Below are positions 7,411-14,768 of a DNA stretch of 15,182 nucleotides, piece by piece. Source of the DNA: Lachnospiraceae bacterium (GTDB lineage: Bacteria > Bacillota > Clostridia > Lachnospirales > Lachnospiraceae). The stretch is taken from contig CAAGFP010000014.1 of NCBI GenBank assembly GCA_900769175.1, forward strand, positions 1 to 15,182, given 5' to 3'. The translations under genes and the position numbers were made by a program. The notes under the pieces are model-generated. The model saw nothing but the letters and a program-made list of their open reading frames with translations. It was not told where the DNA came from and did not search any database. Position 1 is the stretch's first letter. Each line of letters starts with the position of its first letter.

Positions 7411-8229
7411 ATGAAAAAAAGAAGACTTCTTTTTTTGATATTAGCAGTAACATTAATAATCGGACTATGTGCCTGTGTGAAACCCAAGGAAGAAGATTCA
7501 TTTTCCAAACTAATCATCGGCGGTATTGAATTAAGTCCTTATTTTTATACCAATATGGATGGGGAGCCGGACGGAATTGATGTAGAAATTGCTCGGGAAG
7601 CTTGCAGACGAATCGGTTATCAACCGGAATTTGTGAGCATAGAATGGCAGTCAAAGGATAATTTATTGCAGGCCGGTCAGATTGATTGTATCTGGTCCTG
7701 TTTTTCGATGGACGGACAGGAAAACGAATATGAGTGGATAGGACCGTATTTGACCAGTCGCCAGGTGGTAGCGGTTTTAGAAGACAGTTCCATATATGAG
7801 TTAGAAGATCTTGCCGGAAAACGCATCGGTGTACAGACCGGATCCGTGGCAGAGGAAATCTTTTTAAAACGGGAGCTTGAGAGGATTCCGAAAACGGAGA
7901 ATATTTACAGCCTGACAGAAATGAGTGATGTTGCCACTGCATTGAGAAACCGGTATGTGGATGCAATATCCGGGTATGCCGCTACAATTTCGAATATGCT
8001 CGGAAACAGCGGAATTAAATATCGTTTATTGGAAGACGACATCGTGAATACCAGAATCGGTGTTGCATTTTCAAAAGATAGTGACCCGAAATTGCGGGAT
8101 GACCTTGCAGACGCATTAAGTGAAATGCGAAAAGACGGAACGATCGAGACGATTCTGCTTGAATACGGAGTGGATGTAGATAAAGCCCTAGAGGAGGATA
8201 CGAATGAGCAGCAGCCGGACGAAGAATGA
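7411..8229 (+). CDS. Amino-acid-type substrate-binding lipoprotein, probable sensor partner of the kinase
   Basis: This 272-residue extracellular binding protein of the bacterial solute-binding family 3 (SBP_bac_3) is anchored by lipid. A KKRR start and hydrophobic core end in L-C-A-C (Cys22). Mature-domain marks are LIIGGIELSPYFY (34-46), DGIDVEIAREACRRIG (54-69), IGPYL (110-114), LAGKRIGVQTGS (134-145), VDAISG (183-188) and a final GTIETILLEYG. The acidic tail E-E-D-T-N-E-Q-Q-P-D-E-E is unusual. Position 103 is Gln where amino-acid binders normally carry an Arg for the ligand carboxylate, and position 189 is Tyr where an Asp is common, so the ligand may not be a plain amino acid. No ABC permease or ATPase of the amino-acid type is nearby. 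Instead the gene overlaps the sensor kinase gene by 26 bp, which suggests that it presents a ligand to that kinase. An orphan binding subunit for a transporter encoded elsewhere remains possible. Confidence 0.88.
   Translation: MKKRRLLFLILAVTLIIGLCACVKPKEEDSFSKLIIGGIELSPYFYTNMDGEPDGIDVEIAREACRRIGYQPEFVSIEWQSKDNLLQAGQIDCIWSCFSMDGQENEYEWIGPYLTSRQVVAVLEDSSIYELEDLAGKRIGVQTGSVAEEIFLKRELERIPKTENIYSLTEMSDVATALRNRYVDAISGYAATISNMLGNSGIKYRLLEDDIVNTRIGVAFSKDSDPKLRDDLADALSEMRKDGTIETILLEYGVDVDKALEEDTNEQQPDEE
8191..8197 (+). promoter_or_regulatory. Ribosome binding site GAGGAGG of the kinase, inside the upstream gene
   Basis: GAGGAGG lies in the last codons of the binding-protein gene, 6 bases before the kinase ATG at 8204. 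This strong site fixes the start and supports coupled translation of the two proteins. Confidence 0.85.
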
Positions 8230-10789
8230 AAAAGTGTTAAAAAGAAGTATTCTTCATGCGTTCATTATCGGATTGATTCTATTAATTGTCATCTCATTTG
8301 TTACGAGCCGGTTAAACTATGTTCAATTAACAGACTCTGCACAAAAATCAATCGATGCCATGAAACAGCAATGTTTGAGTTATGATAAAATAGTTGCATC
8401 GGACAGGACCAAAAGTCTTTTTCATCTGATTGATACAACAAAGATGCTGCAGATTGATTTGAAATACAATGAGAATCATGTAAACGACCCTTATCTGGAA
8501 TCCTATTGCAATAAGCTAAGGGTTAGCGGTGTGGCATTATTGGATGAAGATTTGCAGCTGGAGGCTTCTGGATATACGAGGCAGTTTCTCAAAAGCGAAT
8601 GGATTAATGAAGAGAACACCGGACGTTATTATGATATCCTTCAATATCCGGAGAAAATATATACGGACCGTATCATGTATCAGGATGAATATTATGATTT
8701 ATGTGTCATGTCAAGAGAGGATGCAAAGGGGATAATTATTACCTATTATCATCAGCCTTCCGGTCTGATTACAAATATTGAAAATGACCTGCAGACCTTT
8801 TTGAATAATATTCAGATGGAAAAAAGCGGCAATTATGTAATTGTTCGTAACGGTATTATCAGTGTATCTTCGGACGAAAAGAAAACCGAACTTCAGACGG
8901 AAGAAAGTGAGCTTTTTCAAAAACTCTCGCAACTGCCTTCGGAAGGGAAAATGAAAGCTTTTAGGGCAAACGGAAGAACCTATTGGGGCTACCATGTAGC
9001 TTTCAAAGAGGATCATTATTATGTTTATTATCCTTTTTTGATTGTGTTTACACCTGTCGTTTCTGTTACAGCTTTATTTGTTGCCCTGTATCTTATTTTA
9101 TGCCTCATTTATTATTCTTCAAGGAATAAGGCATTATATAACAAACAGAAGGAACTGGAAGAAAGCAATACTTTATTGACTCAGACGGTCGAAATGCTTA
9201 AGGCTCTGGAAACCATTTATTTTTCATTACTTTATATCGATACCAGAGAGAATACTTTTTCTAAAATTTATGTTTCGCCATGGCTTTCGGACAGAGTGCC
9301 GGAGAATGGTTCAAGCAGGGATCTTAGGAAAATGCTTATCAGCGATTTGGTAGATGAAGAATACCAGAAAGAAGTGATCAATAAACTGTCAAGCGTTTAC
9401 ATTCGCGAGAATTTAGGCCTTGATAAAGCAACCGATGGACGTAAGAGTTATTATTTTGATTTCCGCGGAAATAAGCAGGATATTAAAATGTGGTGGCGTA
9501 TGACTGTTACCGCAGTAGATTACGATGATAAAGGCGTTCCGAAACACGTTCTTGTTCTTTTGCAGGATGTAAACAAAGAAAAGACGAAAGAAGCAGAGTA
9601 TCAGACGAGAATTATGAAAGAAGCCTCGGATGCCAAAATTGCAAATGATGCCAAAACAGAATTTTTGCGAAGAATCAGTCATGATATCCGTACTCCGATA
9701 AACGGAATCCGGGGCTATGTTCTTATGGCATCGGCGCATCCGGAAGATATGGAACTTCAAGCGCGCTGCAGGGAGAATGTGAACAATGCGATTTCGACAT
9801 TGATGTCTTTGATAAACGGTGTACTTGATATGAGTAAGTTAGAAAGCAGTGAGTTTACATTAGAGGAAGTACCGTTTGATTTGTCGGAACTGCTCGATGA
9901 CTTAAATTCCGTAATGCTTCCGCAGGCGGAAGCCAGAAAAATCCGTTATGAGGCGACCCCGGGAGAAGATATTGAGGTGTGTCATTTAATCGGAAGCCCG
10001 AGACATTTATCCCAGCTTCTTTTGAACCTTGCAACCAATGCAATCAAATATGGTCATAGCAATGGCTATGTACGCGTAAGCGTGAAACTGCTCAAGAAAG
10101 AGGATTCCAAGGCCTGGTATGAATTCGTTTGCGAAGATGACGGAATCGGAATGAGTGAGGAATTCCAGAAACACATGTTTGAGCCGTTTACGCAGGAAGG
10201 AACCAATGCCAGAACGAATTACGAAGGGATCGGTCTGGGACTTTCCATTGTAAAGAAACTCGTCGACGCATTTAACGGAACAATCCGTTGTAAGTCAAAA
10301 ACGAATGAAGGTACCCGGTTTGAAATTACGATTCCGTTTGAAATTAATAAGAATAAAGCAACGAAAAGGGAAAAACAGGAAATTTCCACCGACATCTTAA
10401 AGAATAAAAAAGTCTTATTGGTAGAAGATAACGAACTGAATATGGAAATTGCAACCTGGTTGTTTGAAGAACACGGCGCATCCGTCATTCAGGCATGGAA
10501 CGGAAAGGAAGCGCTTGAGATTTTCGGCAATTCCCAAATCCATGAAATCGATATGGTCTGCATGGATATCATGATGCCGGTTATGGACGGTCTGGAAGCG
10601 ACAAAAGAAATTCGAGCCCTTGAACGTGAGGATGCGAAAACCGTTCCTATCATTGCAATGTCGGCGAATGCATTTTCAGATGACAGAAAACAAAGTCTTG
10701 AGGCTGGAATGAATGCGCATATTTCGAAACCGATTGAGGTTGAAAAATTGCTTGCGGTAATAACAAGCTTCTTAAAGGAGAATGAATAA
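8204..10789 (+). CDS. Hybrid sensor histidine kinase/response regulator
   Basis: This membrane sensor of 861 residues should autophosphorylate on His and pass the phosphate to its own receiver. TM1 is at about 15-35, an extracellular sensor region of about 240 residues spans 36-275, and TM2 is at about 278-304. A coiled-coil-like stretch (310-335) and a probable PAS-like domain (about 335-460) follow. The HisKA H box is I-S-H-D-I-R-T-P with His493. The ATPase domain has Asn608 and Asn612 in the N box, D-D-G-I-G (645-649) and G-I-G-L-G-L (675-680). The receiver (about 735-858) has the acidic pair Glu741-Asp742, the phospho-acceptor Asp788 in M-D-I-M-M-P, Ser820 and Lys842. All catalytic residues are present. 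There is no HPt or DNA-binding domain, so the next partner is elsewhere. It overlaps the binding-protein gene before it by 26 bp and the metal-binding protein gene after it by 8 bp. The sensor region was not assigned; a Cache-like fold is a guess. Confidence 0.93.
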   Translation: MSSSRTKNEKVLKRSILHAFIIGLILLIVISFVTSRLNYVQLTDSAQKSIDAMKQQCLSYDKIVASDRTKSLFHLIDTTKMLQIDLKYNENHVNDPYLESYCNKLRVSGVALLDEDLQLEASGYTRQFLKSEWINEENTGRYYDILQYPEKIYTDRIMYQDEYYDLCVMSREDAKGIIITYYHQPSGLITNIENDLQTFLNNIQMEKSGNYVIVRNGIISVSSDEKKTELQTEESELFQKLSQLPSEGKMKAFRANGRTYWGYHVAFKEDHYYVYYPFLIVFTPVVSVTALFVALYLILCLIYYSSRNKALYNKQKELEESNTLLTQTVEMLKALETIYFSLLYIDTRENTFSKIYVSPWLSDRVPENGSSRDLRKMLISDLVDEEYQKEVINKLSSVYIRENLGLDKATDGRKSYYFDFRGNKQDIKMWWRMTVTAVDYDDKGVPKHVLVLLQDVNKEKTKEAEYQTRIMKEASDAKIANDAKTEFLRRISHDIRTPINGIRGYVLMASAHPEDMELQARCRENVNNAISTLMSLINGVLDMSKLESSEFTLEEVPFDLSELLDDLNSVMLPQAEARKIRYEATPGEDIEVCHLIGSPRHLSQLLLNLATNAIKYGHSNGYVRVSVKLLKKEDSKAWYEFVCEDDGIGMSEEFQKHMFEPFTQEGTNARTNYEGIGLGLSIVKKLVDAFNGTIRCKSKTNEGTRFEITIPFEINKNKATKREKQEISTDILKNKKVLLVEDNELNMEIATWLFEEHGASVIQAWNGKEALEIFGNSQIHEIDMVCMDIMMPVMDGLEATKEIRALEREDAKTVPIIAMSANAFSDDRKQSLEAGMNAHISKPIEVEKLLAVITSFLKENE
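10776..10780 (+). promoter_or_regulatory. Ribosome binding site with ambiguous start choice
   Basis: AGGAG at the end of the kinase gene is only 1 base from ATG 10782 and 13 bases from the in-frame ATG 10794. Neither spacing is ideal. The kinase stop TAA at 10787-10789 lies between the two candidate starts, so reinitiation by terminating ribosomes is plausible. Confidence 0.6.
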
Positions 10790-11837
10790 AATTATGAAAA
10801 AAAGATTCACTTTGGTGCTCACCTGTCTGATTATTATCTGCCTGATTACAGCCTGTGCAGGAATGAATTCTGCCATAGGTGGGGAAACTGCGAAAGACGA
10901 TAAAATCAATATTGTATGTACGACCTTTTCACAGTATGACTGGACCAAAGAAGTAATCAAAGGAAGAGAAGAGCAAATCCGGCTCGTGTATCTGTTTCAG
11001 GACGGAGCGGATTTACACAGTTTTCAGCCTACGGCGGATGACATGATTCAGGTGGCGTCCGCAGATTTATTAATCTTTGTAGGCGGAGAAAACGACGGCT
11101 GGCTATTGGATGCGTCTAAAGAAGCAACGAATCCGAATCAGGTAAAACTGTCTATGTTAGAGTTTCTTGAAGATGAACTGAAAGAAGAAGAACTGGTAGA
11201 AGGAATGGAAGGCTACGAAGAAGGGGGACAGGTGCTTGAGGTATGCAGTGCCGGAGACGGTGATGCCCATTCCCATGAGCATGATGAAGAATATGATGAA
11301 CATGTCTGGCTCTCTCTTTCGAATGCCGAGCGTATTACCAAAGAAATTGCCTCGATTCTTTCCACTCTTGACCCGGAAGGAAAAGACGTATATGATTCGA
11401 ATGCAAAACGTTATTGTAATGAACTTGAGGAATTAAAATCCGGCTATCAGACCATGCTGGCAGATTGTGAACTGGATACCATCCTGGTAGGAGACCGTTT
11501 TCCCTACCTTTATCTGACAGAAGAATTCGGAATCAAATACTATGCGGCTTTTGCCGGCTGTTCTGCCGAATCGGAAGCAAGTTTTGAAACGGTCACTTTT
11601 TTAGCCGGTAAATTGAATGAACTTGGAATTGATACCGTTTTAATTCTCGAAAATTCCGACGGTGAGATTGCAAAGACGATCATTCGTAATTCCGAAAATA
11701 AGAATCAGGAGATTGCTGTTTTAAATTCCATCCAGTCGGTAAAAGCAGACGATGTGGAAAACGGTACCACCTATTTAAAGATTATGGAGGAAAACCGCCT
11801 GGTCTTAGGAAAGGCTTTGAAAGCAAAAAACATTTGA
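10782..11837 (+). CDS. Metal ABC transporter substrate-binding lipoprotein (ZnuA/AdcA-like)
   Basis: This is the extracellular metal-binding subunit, probably for zinc, of the ABC importer encoded by the next two genes (cluster 9 binding protein, ZnuA/TroA type). Numbered from ATG 10782 it has 351 residues. A signal peptide ends in the lipobox I-T-A-C (Cys25). The metal-site candidates are His79 in D-L-H-S-F-Q-P-T, His174 in D-E-H-V-W-L-S-L, and an acidic C-terminal ligand near Glu290. Just before His174 is a short His/Asp/Glu-rich loop (about 159-174, with His163, 165 and 167), typical of zinc-binding members. Where ZnuA proteins usually have a third His before A-F or G-F, this protein reads G-D-R-F-P (Arg239 region); I recall similar D-R-F-P forms in Clostridia-type relatives. 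The start could instead be ATG 10794, which gives an M-K-K-R start. The gene overlaps the kinase stop by 8 bp and lies 21 bp before the ATPase gene. Manganese is an alternative substrate. Confidence 0.88.
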   Translation: MNKIMKKRFTLVLTCLIIICLITACAGMNSAIGGETAKDDKINIVCTTFSQYDWTKEVIKGREEQIRLVYLFQDGADLHSFQPTADDMIQVASADLLIFVGGENDGWLLDASKEATNPNQVKLSMLEFLEDELKEEELVEGMEGYEEGGQVLEVCSAGDGDAHSHEHDEEYDEHVWLSLSNAERITKEIASILSTLDPEGKDVYDSNAKRYCNELEELKSGYQTMLADCELDTILVGDRFPYLYLTEEFGIKYYAAFAGCSAESEASFETVTFLAGKLNELGIDTVLILENSDGEIAKTIIRNSENKNQEIAVLNSIQSVKADDVENGTTYLKIMEENRLVLGKALKAKNI

Positions 11838-11858
11838 AATGAATGATAGGGATAAATC

Positions 11859-12629
11859 ATGGCTTATATAACATGTCGTAATCTTTCTCTTGGCTATGAT
11901 GGGAAAGAGATTATATCGAATCTGAATTTTGAAGTGAATAAAGGGGATTATCTTTGCGTGGTCGGAGAAAACGGCGCAGGGAAATCCACGTTAATGAAGA
12001 CTTTGCTGCATCTGCAGAATCCCATTTCGGGAGAAATCATCATTGAAGAAGGAATGAAACCATATGAAATCGGTTATCTTCCGCAACAGACTCCGGTTCA
12101 GAAGGATTTTCCGGCTACCGTATTTGAAGTGGTGCTTTCCGGAAACTTGTCCGGGTGCGGATTGAGACCATTTTATCGGATGGAAGAAAAACGCAATGCA
12201 GAAGATAAAATGAAACAGCTTGATATCTGGGATATCCGGAAGAAATCTTATCGTGATTTATCAGGTGGTCAGCAGCAAAGAGTTCTGCTTGCAAGAGCGT
12301 TGTGCGCGACTTCAAAGATTTTACTCTTAGATGAACCGGTAACCGGACTGGATCCCCTGGTGACCGGTGAGTTTTATGAAATTGTGAAAAAACTGAACGA
12401 AGAGGGCGTAACCATTATTATGGTTTCGCATGACATGAAATCGGTTGAATATGCAACCCATGTTTTGCATATGGACCGGATGGACAGTTTTTTCGGAACG
12501 AAGGGGCAGTACCTTCATTCGGAAAAGGGAAAACAGTTCCAGATGCTTGGCGGACATAAAATGAATACCTGTACCATTTGCCGCTTTACGCAAAAAAATG
12601 AGAAGAATACATTTTATCAGGATAAATAA
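11859..12629 (+). CDS. Metal ABC transporter ATP-binding protein (ZnuC/AdcC-like)
   Basis: This cytoplasmic ATPase of 256 residues should drive metal import with the adjacent permease and binding lipoprotein. The ABC marks are all present. Walker A is G-E-N-G-A-G-K-S-T (36-44), the Q loop is around L-P-Q-Q (74-77), the signature is L-S-G-G-Q-Q-Q-R (134-141), Walker B is L-L-L-D-E-P (155-160) and the switch His is 191. The domain normally ends near the G-G-H (231-233) seen here. The last 23 residues form an extra tail with Cys238-x-x-Cys241 and a nearby His, which could bind a metal. A GGGA site 7 bases upstream of ATG 11859 supports the start. The gene lies 21 bp after the binding-protein gene and 15 bp before the permease start. 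Zinc is the likely substrate from the family; manganese is possible. Confidence 0.93.
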   Translation: MAYITCRNLSLGYDGKEIISNLNFEVNKGDYLCVVGENGAGKSTLMKTLLHLQNPISGEIIIEEGMKPYEIGYLPQQTPVQKDFPATVFEVVLSGNLSGCGLRPFYRMEEKRNAEDKMKQLDIWDIRKKSYRDLSGGQQQRVLLARALCATSKILLLDEPVTGLDPLVTGEFYEIVKKLNEEGVTIIMVSHDMKSVEYATHVLHMDRMDSFFGTKGQYLHSEKGKQFQMLGGHKMNTCTICRFTQKNEKNTFYQDK

Positions 12630-12634
12630 ATTGT

Positions 12635-12638
12635 GGAG
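12635..12638 (+). promoter_or_regulatory. Ribosome binding site GGAG that sets the permease start
   Basis: GGAG stands 6 bases before ATG 12645. The longer reading from GTG 12633 would overlap this site and has no ribosome site of its own, so ATG 12645 is preferred. Confidence 0.75.
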
Positions 12639-12644
12639 AGTAAC

Positions 12645-13487
12645 ATGGATTTGATTGCGAAATTATTATATTATTTTCAGTATCCCTTTGTGCGCTATGC
12701 TTTGATTGTGGGAATACTGATTGCACTTTGCTCTGCATTGCTTGGCGTGCCATTGGTATTGAAGCGGTATTCCTTTATCGGAGATGGTTTGTCCCACGTG
12801 GCTTTCGGAGCGACTGCAGTGGCTACGATTTTTCATTTGACATCGAATACGTTCATTGTAATGCCGGTGACCGTTCTGGCGGCAATTCTGCTTCTTCGAA
12901 ACGGGCAGAATGCGAAGGTCAAAGGAGATGCCATGATAGCAATGCTCTCAGTCGGGGCACTGGCTGTCGGCTATCTTGTGATGAATCTGTTTTCAACGTC
13001 GGCGAATGTATCCGGCGATGTCTGCTCGACTTTGTTTGGTTCGGTTTCCATTCTGACGCTTACCACTTCGGAGGTATGGCTTTGCGTGGTTATGTCCGTG
13101 TTGGTGCTGGTTTTCTTTGTATTATTTTATAACCGTATTTTTGCGGTGACATTTGATGAAAATTTTACGAAAGCAACCGGAATGAAGGCCGGATTTTATA
13201 ATCTGATGATTGCTGTTATTACTGCCATTATTATTGTGCTTGCCATGAATCTTGTGGGCTCGCTTTTGATTACGGCGCTTTTGATTTTTCCGGCTTTATC
13301 GGCGATGCGCATCATGAATTCGTTCCGTGGCGTATTGATTTATGCAGCCGTCCTTTCCGTAATCGGAGCAGTTCTTGGCATGGTGGTATCCATTCTGTTT
13401 TCCACTCCGGTGGGCGCAACAATTGTGGTTTTCGATATTTTAATCTTCTTTTTAAACAGCATTCTGGGAAAGATCGTTGTGAAATAG
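12645..13487 (+). CDS. Metal ABC transporter permease (ZnuB/AdcB-like)
   Basis: This integral membrane subunit of 280 residues is the metal channel of the importer whose binding protein and ATPase precede it. It has about eight hydrophobic segments. Family-typical motifs are R-Y-S-F-I-G-D-G-L-S-H-V-A-F-G (41-55), K-G-D-A-M-I-A-M (93-100) and, near the end, G-S-L-L-I-T-A-L-L-I-F-P-A. It belongs to the ABC-3 permease family used for zinc and manganese. An in-frame GTG at 12633 gives four more residues, but the ribosome site at 12635-12638 points to ATG 12645. It is the last gene of the operon, followed after 31 bp by a strong terminator. Confidence 0.92.
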   Translation: MDLIAKLLYYFQYPFVRYALIVGILIALCSALLGVPLVLKRYSFIGDGLSHVAFGATAVATIFHLTSNTFIVMPVTVLAAILLLRNGQNAKVKGDAMIAMLSVGALAVGYLVMNLFSTSANVSGDVCSTLFGSVSILTLTTSEVWLCVVMSVLVLVFFVLFYNRIFAVTFDENFTKATGMKAGFYNLMIAVITAIIIVLAMNLVGSLLITALLIFPALSAMRIMNSFRGVLIYAAVLSVIGAVLGMVVSILFSTPVGATIVVFDILIFFLNSILGKIVVK

Positions 13488-13518
13488 AAGCATTTCAACT
13501 TGATTTTATAATGAAAAT

Positions 13519-13559
13519 AAATCAGGACTTATCAATCTCGTTGATGAGTCCTGATTTTT
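13519..13559. terminator. Strong intrinsic terminator, probably bidirectional
   Basis: An 11-bp perfect stem pairs 13519-13529 (AAATCAGGACT) with 13547-13557 (AGTCCTGATTT). An inner ATCAA/TTGAT stem extends the fold. On the plus strand TTTTT at 13555-13559 ends the metal-uptake operon. On the minus strand the same hairpin is followed by ATTTATTTTC, so it can also end the epimerase transcript that converges here, 21 bp after its stop codon. Confidence 0.9.
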
Positions 13560-13580
13560 GTATTGTGGGGAAAATTTATT

Positions 13581-14672
13581 TTATAAAGTTATCCGGTAGA
13601 ATTCTTTATACCAGACGGCAAATTTGCGCAACCCTTCTCTTAATGAGGTATTAGGGCGAAAACCGAATGCTTTTTCAAAGGATTCGGTGTCAGCATAGGT
13701 GACCGGAACATCGCCCGGCTGCATGGGAACGAGTGATTGATGTGCTTCGAAATCATAATCGGGTGCAAGTACACCTGCTGAAATCAGTTCTTCTTGAAGA
13801 ATGGAAACGAAGTCCAAAAGATTCTCCGGATGATTGTTTCCGATGTTATAGAGTGCATAAGGCGGAATCGGAAGTCCGTCTTCACCGTTTTGACGTAGGG
13901 GTGGCTTGCACATAACCCGCTTGACACCTTCTACGATGTCATCAATATAAGTGAAATCTCTTTTACAGTTCCCGTAATTAAAAATCTGAATGGTTTCCCC
14001 TTTTATCAGTTTGTTCGTAAATCCGAAATATGCCATGTCCGGTCTTCCGGCGGGGCCGTATACCGTAAAGAATCGAAGCCCGGTGGAAGGGATGTTGTAA
14101 AGTTTGCTGTAGGCGTGCGCCATCAATTCATTACTTTTTTTCGTTGCAGCATATAAAGAAACCGGATGATCTACCGGGTCGTCCGTGCTATAAGGAATCT
14201 TTTGGTTGCTTCCGTAAACGGAAGAAGATGAAGCATAGACAAGATGCTCGACGCCGCTTTGTCCGTTGTCGTAGGAGTGCCTGCAGGCTTCAAGAATATT
14301 GTAGAATCCTATCAGGTTTGACTGGATATAGGAATCCGGATTCGTAATGCTGTAGCGGACTCCCGCCTGCGCAGCAAGATTCACTACAATCTGAGGATTG
14401 TGCTTTCTGAAAATTTCCTGAATCGTTGTGCTGTCGGAAATGTCTCCCTGATAAAATGTATATGTGCTTCCGGCACTGTTTTGTAATAATTTATCGATTT
14501 CGGCAAGGCGCCATTTCTTAATTGAAACATCATAGTAGTCATTTAAATTATCTATTCCGATAATGTGAACCGGAGCCTGTGTTCTTAATAATTCCATTAC
14601 AAGATTGCTTCCGATAAAACCGGCAGAACCTGTTATAAAAATTGTTTTATTGTTAAGCGAATAAGTTTCCAT
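13581..14672 (-). CDS. NAD-dependent UDP-glucuronate 4-epimerase-like protein
   Basis: This cytoplasmic extended short-chain dehydrogenase of 363 residues most likely interconverts UDP-glucuronate and UDP-galacturonate. The NAD-binding motif is G-S-A-G-F-I-G (15-21). The active site has S-S-S-S-V-Y-G (148-154) and Y-A-A-T-K (Tyr174, Lys178). The segments A-A-Q-A-G-V-R-Y-S (100-108), G-R-P-D-M-A-Y-F (209-216) and M-Q-P-G-D-V-P-V-T-Y-A-D-T (317-329) are typical of UDP-glucuronate epimerases (LpsL/GAE type) rather than plain GalE. The gene lies 96 bp downstream of, and on the same strand as, a UDP-glucose 6-dehydrogenase that would make its substrate. AAAGG 6 bases before the ATG at 14672 supports the start. 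The pair probably feeds capsule or exopolysaccharide synthesis. Specificity for another UDP-sugar acid cannot be excluded. Confidence 0.88.
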   Translation of the reverse strand: METYSLNNKTIFITGSAGFIGSNLVMELLRTQAPVHIIGIDNLNDYYDVSIKKWRLAEIDKLLQNSAGSTYTFYQGDISDSTTIQEIFRKHNPQIVVNLAAQAGVRYSITNPDSYIQSNLIGFYNILEACRHSYDNGQSGVEHLVYASSSSVYGSNQKIPYSTDDPVDHPVSLYAATKKSNELMAHAYSKLYNIPSTGLRFFTVYGPAGRPDMAYFGFTNKLIKGETIQIFNYGNCKRDFTYIDDIVEGVKRVMCKPPLRQNGEDGLPIPPYALYNIGNNHPENLLDFVSILQEELISAGVLAPDYDFEAHQSLVPMQPGDVPVTYADTESFEKAFGFRPNTSLREGLRKFAVWYKEFYRITL

Positions 14673-14747
14673 ATTTTACCTTTCTGTTTTCATTATGGTG
14701 TGTTTTGAAATTGTGCATCTGCAACCGGTATATCGTTTCTGCTAAGG

Positions 14748-14757
14748 TGCAATTGCA
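14748..14757. repeat. 10-bp palindrome between dehydrogenase and epimerase genes
   Basis: TGCAATTGCA is a perfect palindrome 11 bp beyond the dehydrogenase stop codon. The 96-bp gap shows no clear terminator, and no promoter with good spacing was found, so cotranscription of the two genes is likely. The palindrome may be chance. Confidence 0.3.
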
Positions 14758-14768
14758 AATGGAATATT

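Noticed and set aside
14673..14768. Promoter or terminator between the dehydrogenase and epimerase genes
   Set aside because: Candidate boxes (TTGCAA with TATACC at 20 bp, TTGCAC with TATACC at 14 bp) are poorly spaced, and no hairpin with a T tract was found.
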